DNA of 64,000 bases from CAYMEV01 sp964389675 [NCBI: uncultured Candidatus Sumerlaeota bacterium] (GTDB lineage: Bacteria > CAYMEV01): assembly GCA_964389675.1 (NCBI GenBank), contig CAYMEV010000001.1, positions 211,765 to 275,764 of the forward strand, given 5' to 3'. A program made the translations under genes and the position numbers. The notes below the pieces were generated by a model. That model worked only from the letters and a program-made list of their open reading frames with translations, ran no database searches and was not told where the DNA came from. Shown piece by piece: positions 17,929 to 27,911 of this stretch. How positions within the stretch are numbered: the stretch's first letter is position 1; the number at the start of each line of letters is the position of its first letter.

Positions 17929-18807
17929 TCAGTTTTTCTCTGCTGTTCCTTTATCAATGGCTTTTATCAGAAGGTTTACAAAAGCCCTTCCGCCTTCCCT
18001 GTTCAGGTGATCCTGGTCTGCAAAATACTCATCATTATCAATAAATACCCGTGTAAAATCAAGCACCTTCAGATCATGCTCCCTGAATATGATATCTGCA
18101 CCGAAGTCTCTGTCTCCTATAATATCAAGGTATACACTGCTTAAGGGGTATTTGATCCCGATAAGCTCTATATTATTCTCTGAACAGATTTTTATAATAT
18201 CCTTTAAGGCCTCTTTCAACGCTCCTGATGCATTATCGTAGCCGAACTGCAGATCCAGCCTCTTCAGGGATTCTGATCTTTTCTCTTCGGGCGTCATCCC
18301 TGACCAGCTTTTTACCCCTGGCCTTTTTGAAGAAAGCTTTGATTCAAGATAGACCTTTATGACGTCCCGCCCCTTGGGATTGAAGACTACGAAGTATTTT
18401 ACAATGATCTTTTCCTTTAAATACCGGTAGAAGCTCGAATAATCACTTAAGGACATGAACCTGTTCGAACGGTCAAGATTATTAAGTTCATCCCTGTATG
18501 GAGAAAGAGTTGTTTTATCAACTGTCAGGTAGATGGTCCGCACCCTGGTTTTTCTCAGGAGGAATTTAACCTTTCTGAGCATATCATGGTATGAATCTGT
18601 TGTATCTGAGAAATTATATATTTTATGCTTCAGGGTAAACTCAGACAATGCAGCACCATGGCTATCCGCAATGAGATAGGACGAATAGCCTGCATCGAAA
18701 CTGCCGTAATCCTTATAATAATACTCATTGACTATAAAATAGAAGAATATGTTCACAATACTGATTATCAGCGAAAATATAAGGAGCCTTATTAAAAATT
18801 TTTTCAT
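17929..18807 (-). CDS. AlgX/SGNH-like surface-glycan accessory protein
   Basis: A 292-residue protein anchored by one N-terminal membrane helix (residues 4-26). The IADSHGAAL motif near residue 46 resembles the block I Asp-Ser-His of AlgX/AlgJ and other SGNH acetyl-transfer proteins, and the DQDHLNREGGRAFVN segment near the end supplies the block V Asp-x-x-His. It sits 15 bases after an MBOAT O-acyltransferase gene in the same direction, the classical pairing for O-acylating an exported polysaccharide. I infer that it transfers the acyl group on the periplasmic side. Confidence 0.75.
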   Translation of the reverse strand: MKKFLIRLLIFSLIISIVNIFFYFIVNEYYYKDYGSFDAGYSSYLIADSHGAALSEFTLKHKIYNFSDTTDSYHDMLRKVKFLLRKTRVRTIYLTVDKTTLSPYRDELNNLDRSNRFMSLSDYSSFYRYLKEKIIVKYFVVFNPKGRDVIKVYLESKLSSKRPGVKSWSGMTPEEKRSESLKRLDLQFGYDNASGALKEALKDIIKICSENNIELIGIKYPLSSVYLDIIGDRDFGADIIFREHDLKVLDFTRVFIDNDEYFADQDHLNREGGRAFVNLLIKAIDKGTAEKN

Positions 18808-18822
18808 ATGCTGTATGTTTTC

Positions 18823-20273
18823 CTAAAACTGGAAATAGATAAATTCAATGCTTTTCCCCCAGTTTCCGTTAAAATATATATATCCGAGCAGCAAAAAGTA
18901 GGATGCCCATCTCACTGATAAATTAAGGTTTGCAATCTTTTCAATTGCATATTCATTATCCCTTCCCATCCATTCTATGAATATGAATACAGCTACCAGA
19001 ACAATAATGGCTGATGCCTGTCCGCTTGACTGGAAACTTGGAACTGAGAACAGTGATGCAGAGAATATCTCCCCTATGTAGTCAAATGCATGCTTTAAGC
19101 TGTCTGCCCTGAAGAATATCCAGGCAAACAATGTAAGGGCAAATGTTGAAAATATCATAAATGCCTCTTTCAGGCTTGGTATTGCTTTCCCTTTTGCTGC
19201 AATATCCAGATTTGACCTGTTTTTGTTCATTAGCATAAGGGGAAGAAAATATGCTGCATTAAGAGCCCCCCAGACTATAAATGTCCAGTTGGCGCCATGC
19301 CAGAAACCGCTTACTATAAATATTATAAAAGTATTCCTGATCTTTTGAAAATTTCCGCCACGGCTTCCGCCAAGCGGAATATAGAGATAGTCCCTGAACC
19401 ATGTCGAGAGGGAAATATGCCATCGCCTCCAGAATTCAGCAATATCACGGGAAAAATACGGGAAGGCAAAGTTCCTTATCAGATTGAACCCGAAAAGCCT
19501 TGATGTTCCTATCGCTATATCTGAATAGCCGGAAAAATCGCCGTATATCTGAAAAGCAAAGAACAAAACACCAAGGACTAGAGTACTCCCGGAATATTCT
19601 GCAGAGTTGCTGAATATCATATTTGCATATATTGCGCAATTATCCGCTATCACAATCTTTTTGAAAAGCCCCCAGAGGATCTGCCTGCACCCGTCTGATG
19701 CCTTATCATATTCAAATTTTCTCTTTTTGAAAAACTGGGGAAGCAGCCGGGTTGCTCTTTCTATCGGTCCTGCTACAAGCTGGGGAAAGAAGCTGACGAA
19801 AGCCGCGAAGGCTATAAGATCGCTTGTAGGCTTCATTTTCCTCCTGTAGACATCAATTGAGTAGCTTAATGTCTGGAATGTGTAGAAGCTGATCCCTACA
19901 GGCAGGATTATGTTTAATGAATTGGGCTTTATTTCCATACCGAAAAAGGAGTATGTGATTATAAAATTATCCAGGAAAAAATTATAGTACTTAAAAACCC
20001 CGAGAAGGCTAATGTTCACTTTAATGCTTATCCAGAGAATGATCTTCCTCTTATACGGGGTTTTCTGGTCTTTCAGCAAAAGCCCCACACTGTAATCTAT
20101 GAGGGTACTGAAGATGCTCAATGACAGAAACCTCCAGTCCCAGCATGCATAGAAAAAATAGCTTGGGATAACGACCAGGAGATTCTGGAGCTTCAGGCTC
20201 CTTTTGTGACAAACCAGTATAGAATGAGTACTATTGGGAGAAAGACTGCAAAATCTAAAGAGTTAAATAACAA
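18823..20273 (-). pseudogene. MBOAT O-acyltransferase with N-terminal frameshift
   Basis: An AlgI/DltB-type membrane-bound O-acyltransferase. The catalytic histidine lies in SGFWHGANW, and RDYLYIPLGGSRGG is the family loop. The downstream frame could start at a TTG (20121), but that would lack the conserved first helix. That helix is encoded upstream from a TTG at 20273, with GGAGG eight bases before it: LLFNSLDFAVFLPIVLILYW. The two parts are in different frames and meet at an A run (20202-20205 on the minus strand); one extra A would join them as FVTKRSLKLQNLL and give about 483 residues, the family length. So the gene is either broken, rescued by slippage, or affected by a sequencing error. 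It precedes the AlgX-like gene. Confidence 0.8.
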
Positions 20274-20429
20274 TTGCTGTTCCTCCGGACTGAAAGGTCC
20301 TATGCATAATTCTCACACGCTTCAATGGACAAGAAATATTAATGTACTGCCATATTAAAGTCAAATCAATTTTTTTGCAAAAGCGGATAAAATTTTCTTG
20401 ACCGGATATGATTATAAACGTATCATCGC

Positions 20430-23400
20430 TTGAACCTGCAGGTATGGCAAGTTACCGAAAAGACTGCATGTTCTGATAATAATATGAGAACAAAGAAAAA
20501 TGCTTCTAATAATATTCCTGCCCTAAAAAAGACTATCCTTTCCATTGTCCTGTTTATTATAATATTTTCCCTGGCCACATGTCTTTTTATCATGAAATCG
20601 CATCACCTGGCTGGCATCAGATTATCTGTAAAACCCGTCAGCGGAAAAGATGCTGATTACAGCGTTTTTCTTATAAAGGGGAAAAACCAGGCAATTCCCG
20701 CAATAGATGGTGAAACCAGAAACATCGGCGCAACAGGCCTATGGATACAGATGCCATCCTCTCAAAAAGATAATATTGAGAATCTGTCCCTGAGGATAGG
20801 GTCTGAGATTTACAGCTATGACAGGAAAAGCTTCTACAGCGCATGGAAGGAAATTGATGCTGATGAGCTCTCAGAAGTGGAGATAATGCAGGGTATTGAC
20901 GACTATAATGCAAACAGGCCAGATATGATCACCCTCATGTCCCCTGATGAAATAAAGCTCCGCTCTTCCTTTTTGCCAGGATTATCAGGGCTTATTAACT
21001 ATAAGGGTGATCCGGCCCTTCTCTTTCTGCCTCTGCTGATAAGCATTTTTGCATGTATTATGGTAATTCTTATCCTTGAAAACAGGATCTCTTCTTTTAT
21101 CAGCATTAATAATACCCTTTTGTTCCTGCTCCTTTATACTGTTATAGCTTCTTTTCTGCTGCCTCATGGTATAAACAGCACTTTTGCTTCCCTGCTTAAA
21201 GATATTCTGATTATTTTTGTAATCATAGGCGCATTTGCTTATCCTGCATTTCTAAAAAGATCCGGCAGGTTCTCCTTTGTAAAAGGCTCTGAAAGATTAA
21301 AGATCCCTGACTTCATCTTTCTTCTTATACCATTGACACCAATCATGCAGTATATTTTCCTGAACCAGAAAGACCTGTCCATTAAGGACTCCATTCTGGC
21401 CTTCATGTTTTTTGCCTTAATAAGTGCTGTATTTTGCATTGGCATACCCGTCCTGTTTTCTGCTTTTGCCTCAAAAATAATACTTATTACAGTATCTTCC
21501 GGTTTCTTATATATAATTTTTAATATGACCGCATTATCAGCAGGCAATAAGTGGGTAGGCGGCAGGGGGCAGTTTGAGATTCAGCTCGCAGTCCTCTTAA
21601 TAACCATCCTGGTTCTGCTTCTGGGGAGATTACTTCCAAAAAGCCTTTTCAATACAGCAGTGATAGCATTTTTCCTCGTAAACACCCTGGCAGGGTTCCA
21701 GGCAACAGGAAGCACTTCAGATACTCCCGAAGAAATCCGGGAACCGATATTGGTAAAAGAACTGGGGGACAGAGAGCCTGTCAGGGAAAACCACATCTTT
21801 CTGCTCGTTTTTGAAGCCTATGCAAATTTTGAGACAATGCTTCACTATGGATTCGATAACAGTGACCAGCTTGCATACCTTGAAGAGAAAGGTTTTAATA
21901 TATATGACAGTAGTTACTCACTCGGCCCCTGCACCCTTACATCAATGTCCCGCGTACTTTCCATAGACAACAGCCCGGCCGGTAATCCCAGGTCTCATAT
22001 TGTGGGTGGCATTGTAACACGCCTTCTGGGCAAATACGGATATAAGACATACTGCAGGACGCCTAACAATTATCTCTACAGGGGGCTTGAGCCTGGAGAT
22101 ATAAAATACGACTTCTACTATCCCGAATTAGTAGCCTCTGAAAACCTCTCCATAATAATCAATGCAATACTTGAGGGAGAATTCCGGCATACTGCCGGTT
22201 TTGCCGAATTTGAAACGACCAGGTACCATACCTATCTTGAAAACAAAAGATATGTTCTTAAAAACAGGCACAGGACACCCGTATTCATGTATTCACACAG
22301 CGGTGTCCCCGGCCACAGCCAGTCATCAGGCAAATGCCTCCCTGATGAGAAGTTTCTTTACTTTGCCGGAATAAAAAAGGCGAACGAGGAAATGAAGGAG
22401 GATATAGAAACAGTAATACAAAATAACCCCGATGCAATAGTAATAGTAGCAGGGGACCACGGCCCCTATCTTACCAAGAACTGCGCATCCCTTGTATATC
22501 ACAGCATGGAGGAGATTGACAGGTATGATGTCCAGGACAGGTATGGCCAGTTCCTGGCAATAAGGTGGCCAGAAAAGGAATATTCTGAAAAATTAGATAT
22601 TAGGGTCTTTCAGGACATTATGCCTGCAGTCCTTGCCTGGTTATACGATGACCCTTCACTCTTCGATACTTTAAGGATACAGGACAGGATCATATCTGAC
22701 AGGAATGTGACCGGGCAGGTATATGTTGATAACGGCATGATCGTAGGAGGCTTAAACGACGGCGAACCTCTGTTTAATGATCCCTCCTGCAGGAGTCGGG
22801 CCCATGCAGACATTGTACCCGGGTCAAATGCTGTTATCAGCCTGGCAGATACCTCTCTGGAGGGAACCTATCTATGGTCATATGATGAAGATAGACAACC
22901 ATCTATTTCTGCAGATAATTCCAGCTGGGAAAGAATATCAGAAATGGTTGCTGACAGGCTGAAAGCAGGCAATATTACAGGAGATCAGCTCCCTGAGATA
23001 GTAGGCACATTTCCAGGGCACGGCCTGTGGTATTACAGCTTTTCTCATAATTCATGGATAAATATACTCGGAAACGCATACACATTCGGCGATTTTGCTC
23101 TGATAAAAAAGGGCGCGAATGGAAAAGAGCAAATTTTCATCTCACTGGAAGGGCTGGGGCTGTATTTGGTAGAATCCAGCGGGCAATACAAACGAATTCT
23201 GCCGGTAACTGCAGATTCCGTGCTCAGCGGCAGATTCAGTCAGTCCGCCGACTATCTCTTCATAGGGGTCGCCGGAAAAGGAAACCTTGACGGGTTATAT
23301 GTATATAATGCCGGGATCGGTGAATTCACCAGGATAGTAAAGGATATTCCCCTCCAGATGGCATCAGCTGACATAAACGGGGACGGCTATGATGAGATTA

Positions 23401-23876
23401 TATGCGCATTCAGGCAGAAGGGCACCTACACGGGAATGTTCTCCCCTTCTGAACCTCATAAGGGAAACGAAGAAGAGATAAAGAAAAATCCTGAATTTAT
23501 ACTCTCTGATGGCATTGCTCTAAACCACAAATTCAGCAGATTGATCGGCCTGGAATGGGAAAGGATACTCAAGGATGTTCCCGGGGACAGGTATTTAATC
23601 TCTTCAGCAGACATTGTGTCAGGCAATGGCAAAGAGATCTTCCTTACCCACAGCAATGCAACATATTATTATGTACATGAAAACAGGGGATGGGTCAAAT
23701 TCACCAAAAACCCTCTTGAAAAGATAATTTCTGGAAAATTTACAAAAAAAGGACAGCACGATGACCTCATTGCCCAGGACAGGTCCAATAACGGCATTTT
23801 CCTTTATATGTCCTCAAGCGGCAAATGGGAACAGATAGCCCCTTCCGGGAATGTGTCAGCAATGCAGGCCTTCTGA
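20430..23876 (+). CDS. Membrane sulfatase-fold enzyme with C-terminal repeat domain
   Basis: A large (1148-residue) membrane protein. After an N-terminal anchor, a soluble segment and about seven helices (near 195-420), it has an alkaline-phosphatase-superfamily domain: LVFEAYANFE (metal ligand E), SLGPCTLTSMSR with Thr or Cys as nucleophile, HSGVPGHS and VAGDHGPYL. This matches LtaS/OpgB-like phosphoglycerol or phosphoethanolamine transferases more than true sulfatases, whose CxPxR motif is absent. The last 350 residues resemble FG-GAP/VCBS blades, with a calcium-type DINGDGYDE near residue 981. The TTG at 20430 has no clear ribosome site; an ATG at 20484 would remove 18 residues. It is divergent from the MBOAT gene, and both probably act on surface polymers. 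Confidence 0.75.
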   Translation: MNLQVWQVTEKTACSDNNMRTKKNASNNIPALKKTILSIVLFIIIFSLATCLFIMKSHHLAGIRLSVKPVSGKDADYSVFLIKGKNQAIPAIDGETRNIGATGLWIQMPSSQKDNIENLSLRIGSEIYSYDRKSFYSAWKEIDADELSEVEIMQGIDDYNANRPDMITLMSPDEIKLRSSFLPGLSGLINYKGDPALLFLPLLISIFACIMVILILENRISSFISINNTLLFLLLYTVIASFLLPHGINSTFASLLKDILIIFVIIGAFAYPAFLKRSGRFSFVKGSERLKIPDFIFLLIPLTPIMQYIFLNQKDLSIKDSILAFMFFALISAVFCIGIPVLFSAFASKIILITVSSGFLYIIFNMTALSAGNKWVGGRGQFEIQLAVLLITILVLLLGRLLPKSLFNTAVIAFFLVNTLAGFQATGSTSDTPEEIREPILVKELGDREPVRENHIFLLVFEAYANFETMLHYGFDNSDQLAYLEEKGFNIYDSSYSLGPCTLTSMSRVLSIDNSPAGNPRSHIVGGIVTRLLGKYGYKTYCRTPNNYLYRGLEPGDIKYDFYYPELVASENLSIIINAILEGEFRHTAGFAEFETTRYHTYLENKRYVLKNRHRTPVFMYSHSGVPGHSQSSGKCLPDEKFLYFAGIKKANEEMKEDIETVIQNNPDAIVIVAGDHGPYLTKNCASLVYHSMEEIDRYDVQDRYGQFLAIRWPEKEYSEKLDIRVFQDIMPAVLAWLYDDPSLFDTLRIQDRIISDRNVTGQVYVDNGMIVGGLNDGEPLFNDPSCRSRAHADIVPGSNAVISLADTSLEGTYLWSYDEDRQPSISADNSSWERISEMVADRLKAGNITGDQLPEIVGTFPGHGLWYYSFSHNSWINILGNAYTFGDFALIKKGANGKEQIFISLEGLGLYLVESSGQYKRILPVTADSVLSGRFSQSADYLFIGVAGKGNLDGLYVYNAGIGEFTRIVKDIPLQMASADINGDGYDEIICAFRQKGTYTGMFSPSEPHKGNEEEIKKNPEFILSDGIALNHKFSRLIGLEWERILKDVPGDRYLISSADIVSGNGKEIFLTHSNATYYYVHENRGWVKFTKNPLEKIISGKFTKKGQHDDLIAQDRSNNGIFLYMSSSGKWEQIAPSGNVSAMQAF

Positions 23877-23917
23877 TCCAATATTATCCCTGGGTAAAGG
23901 GACCAATAATATTGATC
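23875..23917. terminator. Long dyad after the sulfatase-fold gene
   Basis: GATC, then AATATTAT (after a bulged C), and CCCT on the left pair with AGGG, ATAATATT and GATC on the right, giving a hairpin of about 43 bases right at the stop codon. No T run follows directly, so termination is likely but not certain. Confidence 0.5.
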
Positions 23918-24031
23918 TGAATCTTCTCATTTTGCTTGTTTCAGAAGCAGGATAATAATAAAAAACAATAGCAATATTTTAATATTTGGATTAAAATAAG
24001 GCTTAAAACAAAACATACAAAGGAGATAACA

Positions 24032-25591
24032 ATGAAGAGAAATGCAGGGATATTATGGATTTATATAACTGCATCAATAGCCTTGTTAATGGCTGTTTCA
24101 TTTGCTTCCATACCTGTTTTAGCCGATAGCAGTAATAATGCGCCGGACAGTAATGTCCTGGAAAAAGTCCTTTCCGACTTTACAGAATATGCTGAACAGG
24201 CCAGAAAGGACTGGGGGATACCTGGAATGGCGATATCCATTGTCCAGGGAGATAAAATGATATATGCCAGGGGATTCGGTATGAAGAAGCTTGGAGAAAG
24301 CGACCCTGTCGATGAGAATACTATCTTCCAGATAGGATCAACATCCAAGGCATTTACTGCTGCCCTCGTAGCCATGATGATTGAAGAAGAGAAACTGGGG
24401 TGGAAGGACAAGGTCATCGATTATATTCCGGAATTCATGATGTATGACCCATGGGTAACAAGGGAATTCATGGTTTATGACCTGATGGCTCAGCACAGCG
24501 GAATGCCCGGGTATGCAGGGGATATTCTCTCCTTTGTCGGTTTTGACAGAGAGCATATTATTCACTCTATCAGGTATATAGAACCCAAAAGCAGTTTCCG
24601 TTCCGAATTTGCCTATATGAACAATCTTTTCCTGGTAGCAGGCGCACTGATAGAAAAGGTATCAGGAAAGACCTGGGAGGAAAACCTTCAGGAAAGAATT
24701 CTCAATCCCCTTCAAATGAGCAGTACAACATATACACGTGAGGGCTTTACAGGTTCTGACAATGTTGCTTATCTCCACAAGAACAAAAATGGCAAAGCAG
24801 TTCCTTTGCCTATGGACTGGAACTTTATAGACTGGGTATATACATACGGGCCGGCAGGCGGCATCAATTCCAATGCTGTTGACATGGCAAAATGGGCAGC
24901 TTTTCAGCTGAACGGCGGCTTATATGACCAGAAACAGCTTATAAGCAGGAAAAATATGGATTATATGCATTCACCTAAGACTATCATTGAGCAGGAAGGT
25001 TTCCCGGGAAGGAATTATTATGACCTTGCATGGGTTACCAGTGAGATTAAACCCTACCCGGCCTTTATATGGCATACAGGAGGGACATCAGGCATAAAAT
25101 CGCTTATCCAGCTTGTCCCTGAACTCGACTTAGGCTTTGTTTTCCTGACGAACATGTGTGACAATAAACTCCCTGAAGCACTCGCCAAGAGGTTTCTCGA
25201 CCTTTACCTGGAGAAAACGCCCGGGGACTGGAGCGCTGAAAGCCTCAGGGAATATAAAGCCGGCCATGAGGATAAGGATATTGAAAAGCCTGAAGAGCCA
25301 AAGGCTAAACCCCTGCCTCTTGATGTTTATTCAGGAACTTACAGCAGTCCTGTCTATGGTGAAGTTAAACTGGACATATCAGGCCAGAACCTCATTCTCA
25401 CCATAGGGCCCAAAAAGGCAAAGTTTCTCCTGTCGCCATCAAACAGGGATACTTTCAGGCTGTCAATACCGGATATCGGAGGTGATTCAGGTTTTGTCAC
25501 ATTCAATATTAATGAATCCGGAACAGCTGACAGAATGGTGATAGAAGCCCTGAATGACGGCAATATAGGATGTTTTAATAGGACAGAATAG
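24032..25591 (+). CDS. Exported serine beta-lactamase-fold hydrolase
   Basis: A 519-residue class C beta-lactamase/PBP4*-family protein. A signal peptide (about residues 1-31, cleaved near VLADS) is followed by the serine hydrolase domain: SxxK as STSK (serine near residue 103), the YxN motif as YMN near 197 and the HTGG motif near 350. A smaller domain after residue 425 (DVYSGTYSSPVYGEVKLDIS) resembles the DUF3471-type tail. Such proteins are esterases, D-aminopeptidases or peptidases rather than antibiotic resistance enzymes in most cases. AAGGAG lies eight bases before the ATG. The gene stands alone. Confidence 0.9.
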   Translation: MKRNAGILWIYITASIALLMAVSFASIPVLADSSNNAPDSNVLEKVLSDFTEYAEQARKDWGIPGMAISIVQGDKMIYARGFGMKKLGESDPVDENTIFQIGSTSKAFTAALVAMMIEEEKLGWKDKVIDYIPEFMMYDPWVTREFMVYDLMAQHSGMPGYAGDILSFVGFDREHIIHSIRYIEPKSSFRSEFAYMNNLFLVAGALIEKVSGKTWEENLQERILNPLQMSSTTYTREGFTGSDNVAYLHKNKNGKAVPLPMDWNFIDWVYTYGPAGGINSNAVDMAKWAAFQLNGGLYDQKQLISRKNMDYMHSPKTIIEQEGFPGRNYYDLAWVTSEIKPYPAFIWHTGGTSGIKSLIQLVPELDLGFVFLTNMCDNKLPEALAKRFLDLYLEKTPGDWSAESLREYKAGHEDKDIEKPEEPKAKPLPLDVYSGTYSSPVYGEVKLDISGQNLILTIGPKKAKFLLSPSNRDTFRLSIPDIGGDSGFVTFNINESGTADRMVIEALNDGNIGCFNRTE

Positions 25592-25684
25592 GCCTTGTTC
25601 CAGGTATTGCCGGGCAAAATCTGATGCAATTCCTTATATGTCCTTAAATAAGAAATTCAGATTAGTAAATGGTGACCGGTCAGA

Positions 25685-26794
25685 TTACCCCAGGGACCTT
25701 TCTATGATCATTTCAGCAAATTTTGGATCCGTGCTGAAGATATAATTGCCTGCCCTGGATGGTTCAAACATCTGCGGAATGAGCCTTTTTATCTGATCCC
25801 TTCCGGCATAGGAGAGAATTTTTTCAGAAAGGCTGAGTGAATCTACCAGCTCTGCCGTCTTTTCCATAATATCGAGTATATGAGCTTCCGCTTTGCTGTT
25901 TTTGATATAATACCGGATCAGTTCAGAGAGGCAGAAACCGGACGCCAGGCCATGAGGGACTTCCAGGTTCAGCGTAACCGGGTATGAGATGGAGTGGGCG
26001 ATCGCGGTCCTTGTCCGGCTGATCGATAATCCTGCCAGAGTGCCTGCCCATTGCATTTTAGCCCTGTATTCAATATTACCCGGCTCAGTAAGGACAGCAG
26101 GCAATGCTATTAAAGCAAGCTCCAGTGACTGCATGGCAAAAGCCAGGGATACAGGCGTCCTGTTCCTGTTCCAGATCGATTCAAGTGCATGTGAAACAGC
26201 ATCAAGGCCCGTATTGAGAGTGATCTGGCCGGGAAGTGAAAGAGTAAGATCAGGGTCGAGAAGTGCTAATGAGGGATATACATGGTCATTTGAAAAGGAG
26301 AATTTCCTGCCTGTCTCAGTATCCCAGACCGTGGCAAAAGGCGTTACTTCCGAACCAGTCCCTGCAGTTGTGGGAACAGCGACAAGATATAATCCGGGCC
26401 CGAAGTCCGAATCCTTTTTTCTGCGGAATATATCAGAAAGGGACATCATCCCGGGGTTTGCAAGCATAACAGCCAGGACCTTTGCAGTATCAATCACGCT
26501 TCCTCCGCCAATTGCCAGGACTGAGGAAAACTGCTTTTCAGACAGGCTTCTGCGGGCATTGTCAATGCTTTCAAGCTCCGGATTAGGCGTGACACTGTCA
26601 TATACCGCTACTTCTGACGGCTTTAATATATCCTGAATTTTCGGTATAAGCCCCTTTGCAGAAAAGGATGGGCTGGTGACGACCAGTACATTGCCTGATC
26701 GTATATTCTCAGAGACAGAAAAAAGGATGCCCCTTCCTGATTTTATCCTTACAGGATTATAGTGGCTCCATGAATATTGGATGCTGTCAGTCAT
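25685..26794 (-). CDS. Iron-type alcohol dehydrogenase, probable phosphonoacetaldehyde reductase
   Basis: A 369-residue group III iron-dependent alcohol dehydrogenase. It has the NAD-binding IGGGSVIDTAK, the PTTAGTGSEVTPFA block, and metal ligands Asp and His in GLDAVSHALE, AHSISY and PHGLASG. The gene overlaps phosphonopyruvate decarboxylase by eight bases and ends the phosphonate operon. In that context the substrate is predicted to be phosphonoacetaldehyde, reduced to 2-hydroxyethylphosphonate as PhpC does. No aminotransferase gene is present, so the aminoethylphosphonate branch is not favoured. Confidence 0.88.
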   Translation of the reverse strand: MTDSIQYSWSHYNPVRIKSGRGILFSVSENIRSGNVLVVTSPSFSAKGLIPKIQDILKPSEVAVYDSVTPNPELESIDNARRSLSEKQFSSVLAIGGGSVIDTAKVLAVMLANPGMMSLSDIFRRKKDSDFGPGLYLVAVPTTAGTGSEVTPFATVWDTETGRKFSFSNDHVYPSLALLDPDLTLSLPGQITLNTGLDAVSHALESIWNRNRTPVSLAFAMQSLELALIALPAVLTEPGNIEYRAKMQWAGTLAGLSISRTRTAIAHSISYPVTLNLEVPHGLASGFCLSELIRYYIKNSKAEAHILDIMEKTAELVDSLSLSEKILSYAGRDQIKRLIPQMFEPSRAGNYIFSTDPKFAEMIIERSLG

Positions 26795-27911
26795 TTGCCT
26801 TTTTCATAAACATTCTCTTGTTCTCTTCAGGGGTGCTTTCAGGCCTTGAAAGGTCTTCTCTTGAACCGGGTTTTATAATTATTTCAAACAGGACAGGCCC
26901 GCTGGTTTTATCTATCTCCTGCATGGCATTTTTAATGCTTTCTTCACAGCATGCACTGAAATATCCTGAATAGCCTATCGATTCAGAAAGGCCCTTAAAA
27001 TCAATATTGCCTGCAACAGTGGGCTGTCCGCCTACTGATTCATGCGAGCTGTTATTAAGAAGTACATGGACAAGGTTTCCTGGCTTAAGGTCAGCTATAA
27101 CAGACATCGAACCCAGGTGCATCAGGATAGAGCCGTCGCCGTCCAGGCAGATGACCCTCTTATCCTGCTTAAAAAGAGCTATACCAAGTGCAATGGAAGA
27201 CGTATGCCCCATGCTTCCAACGGTAAGAAAATCACACATTGCTTCATCCCTCTCCAGGCGCAGTTCATAAAGCTCTCTTGATGTCTTGCCTGTTGTAGAT
27301 ATAAGAAGGTCATCAGGCTTTGAACATTTCAGGACTGCCCTTATTGCTGTTTCACGGAACATATTGCTTTTTACGCCGGCTATCTTTGCGGATTTATAAC
27401 TGCTGAAGGTGTTTTTCCTGATGATAATGGCTGATGGAGAATTTGTTTCACCGATCCTGGCAACGGCTTTTTTTATTATCTCAGCATAATCTGAATCAGG
27501 GCCCATGATCTCATATGGTATTTCAAGTGTTTCAAAAAGCCTTAAAGTGATCCTGCCCTGCTTTCTGTGCTGGGGTTCGTCCTTTATTCCCGGTTCTCCC
27601 CTCCAGCCGACGATAAGAAGCAGAGGTATCCTGTAGACTTCCGGGTCAGTAAGCGAAGCAAGAGGATTGACAGCATTTCCGATGCCTGAATTCTGAAGGT
27701 AAACAACCCCGGCCCTGCCGGTAGCAAGATGGTATCCCGCTGCAAGCGCAACAGCATTTCCTTCATTTGCAGTTATAATATGGGACCTTTTATCCTGCTT
27801 ATCATCGAGGCATGCGCAGAAGGCCTTAAGAAGAGAATCTGGCACACCGCAGAAAAAATCAAAGCCCCTTTTTCTCAGCTCGTCAAGAAAATCTCCTGGA
27901 CAGATCATCAT
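26787..27911 (-). CDS. ppd: Phosphonopyruvate decarboxylase
   Basis: A 374-residue thiamin-diphosphate enzyme. The N-terminal [10 protein letters not shown] and [18 protein letters not shown] segments are characteristic of phosphonopyruvate and sulfopyruvate decarboxylases; the glutamate in NEGNA is the cofactor-activating residue. The C-terminal part holds the diphosphate-binding motif [10 protein letters not shown] ending in NN, and [10 protein letters not shown], another family hallmark. It removes CO2 from phosphonopyruvate, the step that makes the unfavourable PEP mutase reaction run forward. The start overlaps the PEP mutase stop by four bases. Confidence 0.95.
   Translation of the reverse strand: MMICPGDFLDELRKRGFDFFCGVPDSLLKAFCACLDDKQDKRSHIITANEGNAVALAAGYHLATGRAGVVYLQNSGIGNAVNPLASLTDPEVYRIPLLLIVGWRGEPGIKDEPQHRKQGRITLRLFETLEIPYEIMGPDSDYAEIIKKAVARIGETNSPSAIIIRKNTFSSYKSAKIAGVKSNMFRETAIRAVLKCSKPDDLLISTTGKTSRELYELRLERDEAMCDFLTVGSMGHTSSIALGIALFKQDKRVICLDGDGSILMHLGSMSVIADLKPGNLVHVLLNNSSHESVGGQPTVAGNIDFKGLSESIGYSGYFSACCEESIKNAMQEIDKTSGPVLFEIIIKPGSREDLSRPESTPEENKRMFMKKAND

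Noticed and set aside
20202-20206. Programmed ribosomal frameshift in the MBOAT gene
   Set aside because: Codons ACA AAA GGA do not form a standard slippery heptamer, and I saw no stimulatory structure or upstream pairing site. A simple indel or sequencing error is more likely, so I kept it only as an alternative.
25989-26636. 215-codon open frame on the plus strand
   Set aside because: It is antisense to the iron alcohol dehydrogenase, whose motifs are all intact; the plus-strand product has no recognisable features.
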